From Pannonibacter carbonis (GTDB lineage: Bacteria > Pseudomonadota > Alphaproteobacteria > Rhizobiales > Stappiaceae), in NCBI RefSeq assembly GCF_003012935.1, contig NZ_PUDR01000006.1, positions 203,538-267,537 on the forward strand: 64,000 nucleotides of DNA, written 5' to 3'. This document shows positions 46,622 through 54,963 of the stretch, in pieces. Position numbers and translations under genes: made by a program. Every line of letters starts with the position of its first letter. Position 1 is the stretch's first letter. The notes below the pieces were generated by a model. That model was not told the origin of the DNA. It was given only the letters and a program-made list of their open reading frames with translations, and searched no databases.

Positions 46622-46812
46622 GTGACAGGCCGGTCTCCTGGCTCGCGGGTCGCCGCCCGTGCCACGCCTTCCCGGACCTCAGTCCAGTGGCCGTGTGCGG
46701 CAGGGCTCGCCGCTGACAGTTGCGGGGGCAGCTGCGGATTTGGAGCCTCGGTGTGAGTCGCTCGCTACCGCATTCCCGTTTCATCCCCTGAGGCTTTGCC
46801 TGTTGGGGAACC
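46622..46812 (-). promoter_or_regulatory. Cobalamin (B12) riboswitch
   Basis: On the minus strand the leader has the conserved GGGAATGCGGT-like element, GCCGCAGCTGCCCCCGCAACTGT-type core and the B12-box GCCACTGG (46684-46691) followed by the GGTCCGGGAAGGC segment. It ends about 45 bp before the hupE start. Binding of adenosylcobalamin should shut off hupE-cobU-cobW and perhaps cobNOQ. Confidence 0.95.
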
Positions 46813-47149
46813 TGACCTTGCTGTTCTAGACCTTTGGGGCGGGCCCGACAAGGACGCCCTTTGGCGGGCGGGATCGCGAACCGGCACCGGATTGGCCAAA
46901 ATCCGACATGCGTCGCGGGCATTCGCGGTTAGGAGGCAGCGGATTCGCCGGCAAAGGGTTGGGGCAACCCATCGCATGAGCGCGCAAGCTTCTGATTTTT
47001 CGCTGAATTCCGCGATTACACAGCCTGTGGAAAAGTTTCTTCAAGAAAGGGCTTGGCAAAGGGGGAGAGCGTTTGTTATACGCTCGCCACCGACAGCGAC
47101 CCACCCGGTCGCTCACCCCGGCGCCCTGCTTCAGGGCCTATGACGGTGA
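46813..47149 (+). other. Riboswitch-tRNA spacer
   Basis: 337 bp with no gene. The right part holds the tRNA-Asn promoter; the left part should contain the promoter for the riboswitch transcript, but no clear leftward -35/-10 pair was found. Confidence 0.5.
47053..47081 (+). promoter_or_regulatory. sigma70-type promoter of tRNA-Asn
   Basis: TTGGCA (47053-47058), a 17-bp spacer and TTATAC (47076-47081). The expected start point is about 60 bases before the tRNA. Confidence 0.75.
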
Positions 47150-47225
47150 TCCGCGATAGCTCAGTTGGTAGAGCGTTCGACTGTTAATCGAATGGTCGCA
47201 GGTTCGAGTCCTGCTCGCGGAGCCA
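47150..47225 (+). tRNA. tRNA-Asn (GTT)
   Basis: The acceptor arms TCCGCGA and TCGCGGA pair fully, the discriminator is G222, and CCA is encoded (47223-47225). Anticodon GTT is at 47183-47185 within CGACTGTTAATCG; the T-arm is GCAGGTTCGAGTCCTGC. It is intact, and the prophage end lies 65 bp beyond it. Confidence 0.97.
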
Positions 47226-47289
47226 TCTTTCTTTCCCAGAAAGCCAGTCAGACAAAACAATGTCAATCCCGGACAATTGGCCGTCCAGG

Positions 47290-47334
47290 TGTAGCGCGCA
47301 AAAACGGATGGCCAAACGCGCAAGAACGGATGGC
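47290..47334. promoter_or_regulatory. Predicted prophage right end with two transposase-binding repeats
   Basis: CGCGCAAAAACGGATGGC (47295-47312) and CGCGCAAGAACGGATGGC (47317-47334) match at 17 of 18 bases, 22 bp apart, starting 5 bases inside a TG at 47290. Phage Mu ends also begin TG and carry adjacent MuA sites with about this spacing. Confidence 0.6.
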
Positions 47335-47385
47335 ACCCGTTTCAGAACCTGTTTGATGTCCGGTTAGACATCGGTCGCCCTCCCC

Positions 47386-48309
47386 TCATCCCTCGAAAGC
47401 AGCCTTGAGAGTTCGGTACGCATACGCTGCCGCCAGAGGGACCACTCCGTTACCGGCTGCCGTGTATCGCTCCAGCCGATCGGCCATCCCATGATCCAGT
47501 CCGAAAAATTCGGGTTGAAGGTCCATTCGCCGGGCGAGAACCGCGTCCCAGGTCGCAAGGTTACATGGAGCGGGCGCGAACAGGGGTAGACCAGCACTTG
47601 AACGGGCTTCAAACCCATCGCCTTCGCCAGGCTGAAGAACAGCGTCCAGATCCGTGCCGCCTGACCCAAGGCATGCTGGCTGCCGGTCTGGTCCGCAGCC
47701 GGCAGGAAAGCAAGCCGGTTGTCCTTCAGTCGGATCTCCGCCCGGTTGCCGTAAAGGGTGGTCGTCGGCGTGGGCCAGTATGAAGAGCCTGTTCCGGATG
47801 TGGGACGCGCCGACTTCAGCCGCCGAGAACAGGCCCGCTTTGACGCCAAAGCCCAGGCCCGATAGCTCCCCGGCGACCTCCTCAAATCCACGGTCCAGGT
47901 GTCCCTCGACGTTTTCGCAGAACACCCACTCCGGCGCACACTCCTCGATGATCCGCGCGACGTCCGGCCACAGGTGGCGCGGATCGTCCTTGCCTCGGCG
48001 CCGGCCGCTGGAAGAGAACGGTTGGCAGGGATATCCGGCAGACAGGATATGAACCCTTCCACGCCACGGGCGGCCATCGAAGGTCCTGACATCGTCCCAG
48101 ACAGGCGCGTTATCCAGGGTCTGGTCTTCCATCCGGGCCACGAGGGTCGCCGCCGCGCCAGCTTCCCGCTCGACATAACATGCAGTTCTATATCCGGGTT
48201 CTGCGATGTGGAGGCCGAGCTCCAGTCCGCCAACGCCGGTGCACAGGGAAAGACCGTTGATCCGGTCATACGGTTTTCCGGATGGGTCGTGTTCGGGATG
48301 TAGAGCCAC
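47386..48309 (-). CDS. dcm: DNA (cytosine-5) methyltransferase, prophage-encoded
   Basis: 307 residues from the GTG at 48309, with AAGGAG (48319-48324) as ribosome site. C5-methyltransferase motifs in order: I SLCTGVGGLELGL, IV AGYPCQPFS with nucleophile C95, VI ENVEG (132-136), VIII ASHIRNRLFILA and X GNGVVPLAAAYA. The target-recognition stretch between VIII and X is short (about 60 residues). No restriction enzyme gene is adjacent, so it is an orphan enzyme, probably for protecting phage DNA. Its first 44 bp overlap the com-like gene. The specificity cannot be read from the sequence. Confidence 0.93.
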   Translation of the reverse strand: MALHPEHDPSGKPYDRINGLSLCTGVGGLELGLHIAEPGYRTACYVEREAGAAATLVARMEDQTLDNAPVWDDVRTFDGRPWRGRVHILSAGYPCQPFSSSGRRRGKDDPRHLWPDVARIIEECAPEWVFCENVEGHLDRGFEEVAGELSGLGFGVKAGLFSAAEVGASHIRNRLFILAHADDHPLRQPGGDPTEGQPACFPAGCGPDRQPACLGSGGTDLDAVLQPGEGDGFEARSSAGLPLFAPAPCNLATWDAVLARRMDLQPEFFGLDHGMADRLERYTAAGNGVVPLAAAYAYRTLKAAFEG

Positions 48310-48496
48310 AAGAGCTGTCTCCTTGGGTGGGACGCTCCAGGCGGTCTGATGCGGGCTTCACCGGCACAATGGCCGCAGGCCTCAAACAGTTCATGGTGCC
48401 GCATCGCGGGCACTTGACATCGACGGGACCAAGTATCGCCTGACCGGCTGCCTTCATCAAGAGCTTGCGGCAACTTCCGCATCTGATTTCCTCCAT
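48266..48496 (-). CDS. com: Com-like zinc-finger translational regulator
   Basis: 76 residues from the ATG at 48496, with GAGG embedded in the first codons; the frame is open 48 bp further upstream. The N-terminal half has IRCGSCRKLL and VKCPRCGTMN, placing four zinc-binding cysteines at C6, C9, C29 and C32, the pattern of phage Mu Com. In Mu, Com binds the mom mRNA and opens its translation start. Here the downstream overlapping gene is a C5 methyltransferase instead. The C-terminal half is basic and Ser/Thr-rich, suited to RNA binding. Confidence 0.85.
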   Translation of the reverse strand: MEEIRCGSCRKLLMKAAGQAILGPVDVKCPRCGTMNCLRPAAIVPVKPASDRLERPTQGDSSCGSTSRTRPIRKTV

Positions 48497-48654
48497 GACA
48501 ACTCCAGAGAGAATCGCCGACACTTCTCCTGCCCGCGCGGGCAACGGGTGCGGCGGTTGTTCTTTGGGGCTGTCGGGCGGGCTTCTGGTTTGGCGATCGA
48601 GGCCCGCCGTCCGGATTTCGTTTCGGGGTCCGGACCGCCCGTGTCCTCAGGACC

Positions 48655-49380
48655 TTATGCGCCGGGCACCACCGGCAGGAAGTAGTGCAACACAACCTTC
48701 ACAGCGCCGCCGGTGAAGGGCCCGCCGTTGGCCGTCAGCCGGACCGGCGTGTCGGCATAGAACGCCTGCGGCCCGATCACCCCGGCATTGGTGGATCCAG
48801 CTGCCGCGCCGAGCGCACCGCCGAACTTCGATTGCTCCCCCGCGATGCCGCAATCAAAGGAACTGGCCCCGGTGATCGCTTCGGTCGTCCGGGTCGAGAC
48901 GCCGAACACAATCGCCCGGTTGGGGATGACGATAGACGTCAGCGCACTTGCCCCCGACAAGCCGGTCACCTCCTCCTCCACGGTACAGATCCGGCTTTCT
49001 GCCCCGGAGGCCGATTGCGACACGGTCGCCACCTCTGACAAGAGCGCACCGTAGTTCCGCCATCCCGCGGCGGTGAAGACCGCAAGCGTGCCCTCGTCCG
49101 CGACATAGGCCAGAAGTCCCAGGACCGGCGCATGGAAGGTCCAGTAGCCGTCCGCATGGGAGGCAATGGCCCCGTCCTGCCCCGCCCAGGTGCCGCTGGC
49201 CCCGCCTGCGACCAGATAGGTGTCACCATCACCGGCGGCCGGCGGCGCGGTGAGATCCCGGTCAAGGATCGTGAGATGGGCCAGGGCATCGAGCCGCGCC
49301 AGCGCCTCGTTGTGGGTGACTTCCTTCTGGGCCTGACTTGCCGCGATCAGCGGCAGGTTCAGCCGAGCGGTGCGGGTCAT
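48655..49380 (-). CDS. DUF2793 phage tail-associated protein
   Basis: 241 residues. The N-terminal DUF2793 domain is clear: RLNLPLIAASQAQKEVTHNEAL, GDTYLVAGGASGTWAGQDG and GYWTFHAPVLGLLAYVADEG. The C-terminal 100 residues (SGASALTSIVIPNRAIVFGVSTRTTEAI onward) look like a beta-rich adhesin or fibre tip. DUF2793 proteins lie at the end of GTA-type tail modules and probably act at the tail tip or as a receptor-binding protein. The start overlaps the upstream hub gene stop by 4 bp. Between it and com there are 158 bp with a GTCCGGA/TCCGGAC hairpin (48610-48636). Confidence 0.85.
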   Translation of the reverse strand: MTRTARLNLPLIAASQAQKEVTHNEALARLDALAHLTILDRDLTAPPAAGDGDTYLVAGGASGTWAGQDGAIASHADGYWTFHAPVLGLLAYVADEGTLAVFTAAGWRNYGALLSEVATVSQSASGAESRICTVEEEVTGLSGASALTSIVIPNRAIVFGVSTRTTEAITGASSFDCGIAGEQSKFGGALGAAAGSTNAGVIGPQAFYADTPVRLTANGGPFTGGAVKVVLHYFLPVVPGA

Positions 49381-52300
49381 AGGGTTACCTCCTCAAGGAT
49401 CCCCCGGCCGACGAGAGCCGAGATCTGACAAATGCGCAGGGCGATGGACGATTGCGGACCGCCGAAATCCACGGTCTGCTCAGCCGCCGTGTAGACATGG
49501 CTGGGGCTCATCAACCCGCTGACGGTCCGCACGACACCGCCACCCGACAGAATGTCGAGTTCATAGAGCTCGCGCTCCTCGCCCAGCGGCACGTCCGTGC
49601 CATCGGCCCAGCCGGCGTTGACCCGCGCCTGGCGGATCCAGGTGACATTGAGATTCCCGGCGGGCGTCCGCCTCCCGCGGACATGAACCGGGGCAAAAGG
49701 TTTGAGGCCGACCGCTTCAAGCCGCGTTGAACGGGTCCTGAAGGCCGCATCAGACGATGGCAGCGGCGCCGGGCCATAGGCCCAGGTCCTTGGAATGCCC
49801 CGCTCGGACAACGGCACGTCGGCCTGCGTCAGCGCCCCGTCCAACAGCACCACCCGGCTGCCGCCGGGCACCGGATCCCGCATGGCATGGGCCGTCCCTC
49901 GCCGCCCGCGCAGCAGCCCCGACAGCTCAAAGGTTCCAGGCGCAATCAGGGTTGCGGTGGCGAACTGCAGGATCTCCCAGGCCATACTTCCATTCCAGAC
50001 GGCAAGCACATTCACCGACCGCTGCAGCAGCTCCTCTTCCGCCACCGACGACAAGGCCCCGTGAACGAGCTTCACCGTCAGCCGGTTGGCCCGGTCAAAG
50101 CGATAGACGGTGCCAGGCGAAAGGTCGTTCAAGGTCCGGCCCATCGTCGCAGGCGCCGTCAGGCTGGCGATGACCTTCGCCCCGTCCTGCACCCGCACCC
50201 CGCCCCAGGGCGCGGCAAAGCCGGCCAGCCAGGGCCGATGTTCACTCTGGCCGTCTTCTAGGACGGGCAGGTCCAGCACTTCCAGCACGGCTTCCCCGAA
50301 AGTCGGGATCGGCGGTGGCGGTGCGGGCGGCGGCGGTGGATCTGTCCGTGTCGGGTGATAGCGCGGCGTTTCCACGGACACCGCTTCGCAGTGCCTGACG
50401 CCGCCATCCACGATCCGGGTGAGCCGCATGTCCCGGCTCCTTCCGGCAATCCCGACCGACACCACATCTGCCGGGTCGAAGCGGACGAGCGAGGGCGGCA
50501 GAGCGAACCTTGCCTGTTCCCGGCCAGCCCATTCCCCGTAGAGCCAGTCCTCGATCATGCCGCCGGCAATGCCGGCATCGATGACGGCCGGGGCCGACAG
50601 CCGCGTCACCCGGTCCGACGAGGCGACCAGGCGTCCGGAGGCCGAGCTTGTCTGCCTGTAGTCCCCTTCCGCATCCCAATAGACCAGGAGCGCCCGCAGT
50701 GGCAGGTCCGTTTCCTGGGCCCGGGTGATCGACCAGTCAGCCTTGTCGCGGTCAGGCGCTGCCAGGTCCTTGCCGTCGATCTCCGCCTCGGATGCACGTC
50801 CTCTGGGAATGAACTTGATCAGCCCCTCGCTTTCCACGGCATCAAACCGGTAGAGCTGGGCCAGCACCTCGATCTGGTCGCGGGGCGAGGCCAGATCCGG
50901 CCGCAACCAGCCGGTGACAGTCGCCTCCAGCTGAGAGACATCGATGGCCGTAAAGCCGACCTGGCCGCAGATGTGCCGGATGAGATCGCCAAGTTCGACA
51001 ACGCCGAACTTGCCCTGCACCCAGTGGCCATTGGACCAGTTGGCGCCATCCGACCAGACGTTCAGATAATAGGGGAAGGACGGATAGGGCCGCGCGTCCC
51101 AGGTCCACAGGTGGCTCCGGGTCAGGTCCAGCATCGGGCCGCCATAGACGGCTGAAACCGGATTGTTGCCGCTTGACGGTGCCCAGTAGTCCAGAAGCGC
51201 TTGAATGCCGCGCCGCTGGATCAGATCGTCCCGCTGCCGGGCCGAATAATGCGGCCAGGCGCTTTCGGACGACTTGGGATCGACAAAGACATTCGGCTGG
51301 TTGGTGGCCTTGTCGACGGAGGGAAAGCCGTATTCGGTGAAGAGGATGGGCTTTGATTGCGGAACCCAGCCGGTGGGCGATGCGCTCTCGACACCGCCCG
51401 GCCGGTCATGATGCGGATTGAGCCACCAGTTCCTGAAATCCTTCGTACGGTAGACCCAGGGCTTGCCGGCGGCGTCCATGATCGGCGTGCGCAACTGCGC
51501 GTCCCGGTCAGCCTGATTGGCATAGAACCAGTCATAGTCCTCCCCGCCCTCGACGTTGCCGGCGAGATAGGATTTCGAGTAGATCGACCGGTGGCCGGCC
51601 AGAAAATCGAGATGGCTGCGGCCCTCGCGCCAGTCAGACAGTTTCATGTAGTTGTCGATGGCAATGGCATCGATTGCGGCCGAGCTCCACAGCGGATCCA
51701 GATGGAAGAAGAAATCCCCTGATCCGTCCGCCGGGTCATGGCCGCGATACTCGGGCCAGTCGGCGGCATAGGTGACGGCGACGGTTCCGCCCAGGATGGC
51801 CTTGCAGTCGACGGCCAGGCTGACAAGCTGGCTGACCGCCGGGTAGGTCGACGGCGAACTGCGCACCTGCGTCAGGCCGATCATTTCAGACCCGATGACA
51901 AAGGCGCTGACTGCGCCCGGATCCATCGCATTCACGGCGGACGAGAGCTTGGCGTAATGCAGCACCATCCGCCGCAGGGACCATTCGGCGGGGCCGGAGT
52001 AGCTGCAGGCAACGGCATCGGTGGCCGCGTCGATGGCAAGACTGATATGCCCCGGCAAGGCCGTGCCAAACAATGCATCGACCTGGGCCCCGGCCGCGGC
52101 CGTCTTGTCGACCGTTCCCGGCTGGCCTGCCGCCGGACTGCAGGTGATCCGCCCGCGCCAGGGATAGGCCGCCTGTTCGGGCCCGCCATAAGGGTCCGGC
52201 AAGCCATTGCCCGGCGGCACATCCATCAGGATGAACGGATAGAGCATGACGGCGTAGCCGCGGGCCTTCAGGTCGCGGATCGCCTGGACAACAGTCTGGT

Positions 52301-53330
52301 CCGACGGCGTGCCGCCATAGACCGGCCGGGCCGGATCGAGCGGATCCCTGGACAGGACGCGGGCTGTCTCCCTGCTCTCGGAATGAACCGACCAGGTCAG
52401 CGGGGTGGTTTCCTTGCCCGTTCCGAACTCGACACCAGGCCGGACCTCACAGTGACCGCACCTCAGATCGGTGCCGAACCAGGCGACCACCAGCAGGACC
52501 GACCTGACATTCGGGCAGGTGAAGGCGAGATTGTCCAGCGCCACCGCCCAGTCGGTCCCGCCGACCTGGTTGTTGGTGTTTTCTGCGGTACTGGCGCCTT
52601 CGGTCAGCGGATCGACCTTGCGGACCGGTTCGTCGGCATAGACCCATTCCCCGGCACCGGGAATGACCACCATGCCCTGAATGTCGTCCTCGACACCGCC
52701 AAGGCGCCGGAACACCTCGAACTCGAATTGCGGAATGCGGTTGCCGAAGTCTTCCAGGGCAAGGTCTTCAAAGACGATATAGGCGGTGCCGCGAAACGCG
52801 GGCGCTGCGCCTTCCTTGGTCTCGATCAGGGGATCGGGCTGCTGAACCCGGGTCCCGCGGTAAACCCGGTGCGGCAGGCGGGACCGGTCGAGGAGCTTGC
52901 CGTCCGCCCAGATCCGGCCAATCCCGACAATCGGCCCTTCGCAAATCCCGATCGCGAAGTTCCCATAGTAGAGATAGGTGGTCGTGGTCACCTTCTGGCC
53001 GCCGCCCATGCCCTTGCCGCCCACGTTGCGGGACGAGGTGGCGACCTCCATGCGCAGCCGGGTTGCCCAGATCACCTGTCCGGCCAGCCGCAGCCGGCCG
53101 AAGCCATCGGGCAGCGGGGCCCCCTCGGTCGAGGTCTGCAGCCGCAGATCGCCGATGCGCGGGCCGTTGACGGCGGTGTGTCTGGCCGGGCTCAGGGCAG
53201 AGGCCAGCAGCGTGTCGGCATAGGCTCCGGCCACAGTCGCCGCCCCCGAGATCAGCGCCGAGGTAAAAGCCCCAGCGCCGATCGCGCCGGAAAAGGCCGT
53301 TGCGGCCGCGCCAAGCAGCAGGGTTGCCAT
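49377..53330 (-). CDS. GTA-type TIM-barrel tail hub protein (RcGTA gp15-like)
   Basis: 1,317 residues. The N-terminal tail-fold has a GlyAla-rich entry (MATLLLGAAATAFSGAIGAG). The central region (about 280-800) is the GTA TIM-barrel glycosidase-like domain with KPILFTEYGFPSVDKATNQP, YADWPEYRGHD and AIAIDNYMKLSDWREGRSH. The third region is the phage tail/hub domain (DLIRHICGQVGFTAIDVSQLEATVTG), and the last 350 residues are beta-rich with a Pro-rich hinge (PPPPPAPPPPIP). In the Rhodobacter gene transfer agent the equivalent protein forms the tail-tip megatron. It has a barrel that may act on cell-surface glycan. Confidence 0.93.
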   Translation of the reverse strand: MATLLLGAAATAFSGAIGAGAFTSALISGAATVAGAYADTLLASALSPARHTAVNGPRIGDLRLQTSTEGAPLPDGFGRLRLAGQVIWATRLRMEVATSSRNVGGKGMGGGQKVTTTTYLYYGNFAIGICEGPIVGIGRIWADGKLLDRSRLPHRVYRGTRVQQPDPLIETKEGAAPAFRGTAYIVFEDLALEDFGNRIPQFEFEVFRRLGGVEDDIQGMVVIPGAGEWVYADEPVRKVDPLTEGASTAENTNNQVGGTDWAVALDNLAFTCPNVRSVLLVVAWFGTDLRCGHCEVRPGVEFGTGKETTPLTWSVHSESRETARVLSRDPLDPARPVYGGTPSDQTVVQAIRDLKARGYAVMLYPFILMDVPPGNGLPDPYGGPEQAAYPWRGRITCSPAAGQPGTVDKTAAAGAQVDALFGTALPGHISLAIDAATDAVACSYSGPAEWSLRRMVLHYAKLSSAVNAMDPGAVSAFVIGSEMIGLTQVRSSPSTYPAVSQLVSLAVDCKAILGGTVAVTYAADWPEYRGHDPADGSGDFFFHLDPLWSSAAIDAIAIDNYMKLSDWREGRSHLDFLAGHRSIYSKSYLAGNVEGGEDYDWFYANQADRDAQLRTPIMDAAGKPWVYRTKDFRNWWLNPHHDRPGGVESASPTGWVPQSKPILFTEYGFPSVDKATNQPNVFVDPKSSESAWPHYSARQRDDLIQRRGIQALLDYWAPSSGNNPVSAVYGGPMLDLTRSHLWTWDARPYPSFPYYLNVWSDGANWSNGHWVQGKFGVVELGDLIRHICGQVGFTAIDVSQLEATVTGWLRPDLASPRDQIEVLAQLYRFDAVESEGLIKFIPRGRASEAEIDGKDLAAPDRDKADWSITRAQETDLPLRALLVYWDAEGDYRQTSSASGRLVASSDRVTRLSAPAVIDAGIAGGMIEDWLYGEWAGREQARFALPPSLVRFDPADVVSVGIAGRSRDMRLTRIVDGGVRHCEAVSVETPRYHPTRTDPPPPPAPPPPIPTFGEAVLEVLDLPVLEDGQSEHRPWLAGFAAPWGGVRVQDGAKVIASLTAPATMGRTLNDLSPGTVYRFDRANRLTVKLVHGALSSVAEEELLQRSVNVLAVWNGSMAWEILQFATATLIAPGTFELSGLLRGRRGTAHAMRDPVPGGSRVVLLDGALTQADVPLSERGIPRTWAYGPAPLPSSDAAFRTRSTRLEAVGLKPFAPVHVRGRRTPAGNLNVTWIRQARVNAGWADGTDVPLGEERELYELDILSGGGVVRTVSGLMSPSHVYTAAEQTVDFGGPQSSIALRICQISALVGRGILEEVTL

Positions 53331-53921
53331 TTACGAAACCTCCGGTTTCGCAAGCGCGACCGCGCGTCGGACCTTTTGGTCCGCGCAGTCTGCAGGGCAG
53401 CCCGAAGGGCTATACGCCCGTGAAGACAATTCAAGTACTCCCGGAAAGCGGAAGGCAAAGCGCACCTTCCGGCGCCAGCCCTCGAACAGGGCCACTTCGG
53501 CCACCGGCAGCCGTTCATGGGCATGGATGATCCGGGCAGCGGGATCGTCGATATCCGTCGTCAGCAGCGCGCAATGTTTGGCGGGCGATGTGTCCCTGAA
53601 GGCGAACAGCAGCACATCTGCGGCACCGGCGCTGCGGGGATCGATCTGCTCGAGATGCCGGGCGGCCGCATCCCTGAGGGTCTCTGCCCTTTGGCGTTCC
53701 GCCCAGTCCGGGGTGTAGGGCGGCGGCTGTTCCGGCTCGCTGCCGAACAGCTCGCGCCAGACGCCGCGCACCAGACCAAGGCAATCGCAGCCGCCGCCCT
53801 TGCAGCTGGCCTGATGCACGTAAGGCGTCCCGATCCATGTGCGGGCGGCCGCCAGGATCGTCGCCCGGGTCAGGGAATGGGCCGGGGAGCTGGTCTGGCT
53901 GCGGGTCTGGCAGGCGGTCAT
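53331..53921 (-). CDS. NlpC/P60 phage cell-wall peptidase (RcGTA gp14-like)
   Basis: 196 residues. The catalytic cysteine is C47 in GGGCDCLGLVRGVW, and the histidine is H116 in SPAKHCALL, the NlpC/P60 layout. Such tail-tip enzymes cut peptidoglycan peptides to let DNA pass. The stop is 1 bp before the hub ATG, and its start overlaps the DUF2163 gene by 4 bp. The C-terminal tail is rich in Ser and Cys (SSRAYSPSGCPADCADQ) beyond the usual domain end. Confidence 0.92.
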   Translation of the reverse strand: MTACQTRSQTSSPAHSLTRATILAAARTWIGTPYVHQASCKGGGCDCLGLVRGVWRELFGSEPEQPPPYTPDWAERQRAETLRDAAARHLEQIDPRSAGAADVLLFAFRDTSPAKHCALLTTDIDDPAARIIHAHERLPVAEVALFEGWRRKVRFAFRFPGVLELSSRAYSPSGCPADCADQKVRRAVALAKPEVS

Positions 53922-54802
53922 CTGAACAGGCTCCCGCCGTCATTGAGATCATCCTTGTCGGCGTAGCCGATGGTGACCTGGTTGCCGGGAATATGCGGGA
54001 AGCCGCCGAAGTTGGCACCATTGAGGAACCGGGTCCGGCAGGTGGCAAAGCTCTTGTCGCATCCTGCCTGCACAGTGAAACTGTCGCCCGTGCGGATGTG
54101 GTCGGCCATCGGCAAGGTCAGGTCGAGCGTCACCGTTCCTTGCGCCCTTGCGTGCCGCTTGATCTCCATCCGGCGGCCGCTGTTGCCGCCGCTGGTCCAG
54201 GTCAGGAGACCATGGCGGAACAGGCCGTCTTCCCTGCCCTCAAGGCCGGAGGCCGTGAAGCTGAGAAGATCAAACCCCGTGACGACCACGCCGGAAGCCG
54301 TCCAGCCGGCCAGCGCCACCGTGCAGCGCGCATCGCCCAGTTCCCACGAACAGGTCCGGTCGAACTGGCGGCCACAGGTCTGACCGAGCCGGTGGGCGAG
54401 GCCGCGCAATTCCGCCAGGAAGGCCGTCGGTCCCCGGGTGATCTCACCGATGTTGCCCTTGCGCAGCAACACCCGGTTTGCCGTATCAGACCAGTCCGCC
54501 AGCCAGATTTCGATGTCCGCGTCATCCCAGAGCCCGCGCGCGATGTCATCTTCCGTGAGTGTGGCCGATGACAGGGCACCCTCCACGTCCAGATTGTCGA
54601 CCGCAAGGCCGAGGCTTGTTTCAATCGCGCTGGCCGTAAACCCGGCCGCCGCTTCAAAGGTCAGGCCCTCAAGCATCAGCGCCCTGTCATGGTCGGTAAA
54701 CCCGAACACCGCTCCGTCCCGGCGCTCAACCCGCCAGAGACGGCAATGGGTGGTCACTCGACTGTCGAGACTGGCCTGCATGGATGCCGGAACAGTTTTC
54801 AT
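53918..54802 (-). CDS. DUF2163 tail protein (RcGTA gp13-like)
   Basis: 294 residues from the ATG at 54802, chosen because GGAGGAG lies 8-14 bp upstream. The frame is open to 55057, but that part reads like non-coding GC-rich DNA. Blocks typical of DUF2163 are VTTHCRLWRVERRDGAVFGFTDHD, ASAIETSLGLAVDNLDVEGAL and the cysteine-containing TCGRQFDRTCSWELGDARCTV. It is part of the tail-tip baseplate and probably joins distal tail and hub. The upstream spacer (54803-54963) has no ribosome site or gene that I trust. Confidence 0.9.
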   Translation of the reverse strand: MKTVPASMQASLDSRVTTHCRLWRVERRDGAVFGFTDHDRALMLEGLTFEAAAGFTASAIETSLGLAVDNLDVEGALSSATLTEDDIARGLWDDADIEIWLADWSDTANRVLLRKGNIGEITRGPTAFLAELRGLAHRLGQTCGRQFDRTCSWELGDARCTVALAGWTASGVVVTGFDLLSFTASGLEGREDGLFRHGLLTWTSGGNSGRRMEIKRHARAQGTVTLDLTLPMADHIRTGDSFTVQAGCDKSFATCRTRFLNGANFGGFPHIPGNQVTIGYADKDDLNDGGSLFR

Positions 54803-54963
54803 CGCAACTCTCCTCCTAGTCTGGCGCCTCTGCGAAGCCTGAGGCCACAAGAAATGCCCGGGCACGGCGCGACCCGCGCCGCAAGGCCGACCGGCCGCCG
54901 CGCATCCTTGCGCGCCCCGTCCGGAGGGCAGCGCCTGGCGCGGTGCGCCCGTGAGGACAAGGG

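Noticed and set aside
47150..47390. Prophage integrated into tRNA-Asn
   Set aside because: The tRNA is intact, no integrase gene or tRNA 3'-end duplication is seen, and the head genes and end repeats indicate a transposing Mu-like phage.
47364..48695. 443-residue leftward frame across the methyltransferase and com
   Set aside because: The methyltransferase frame has all catalytic motifs and com has its zinc ligands; this third frame has none.
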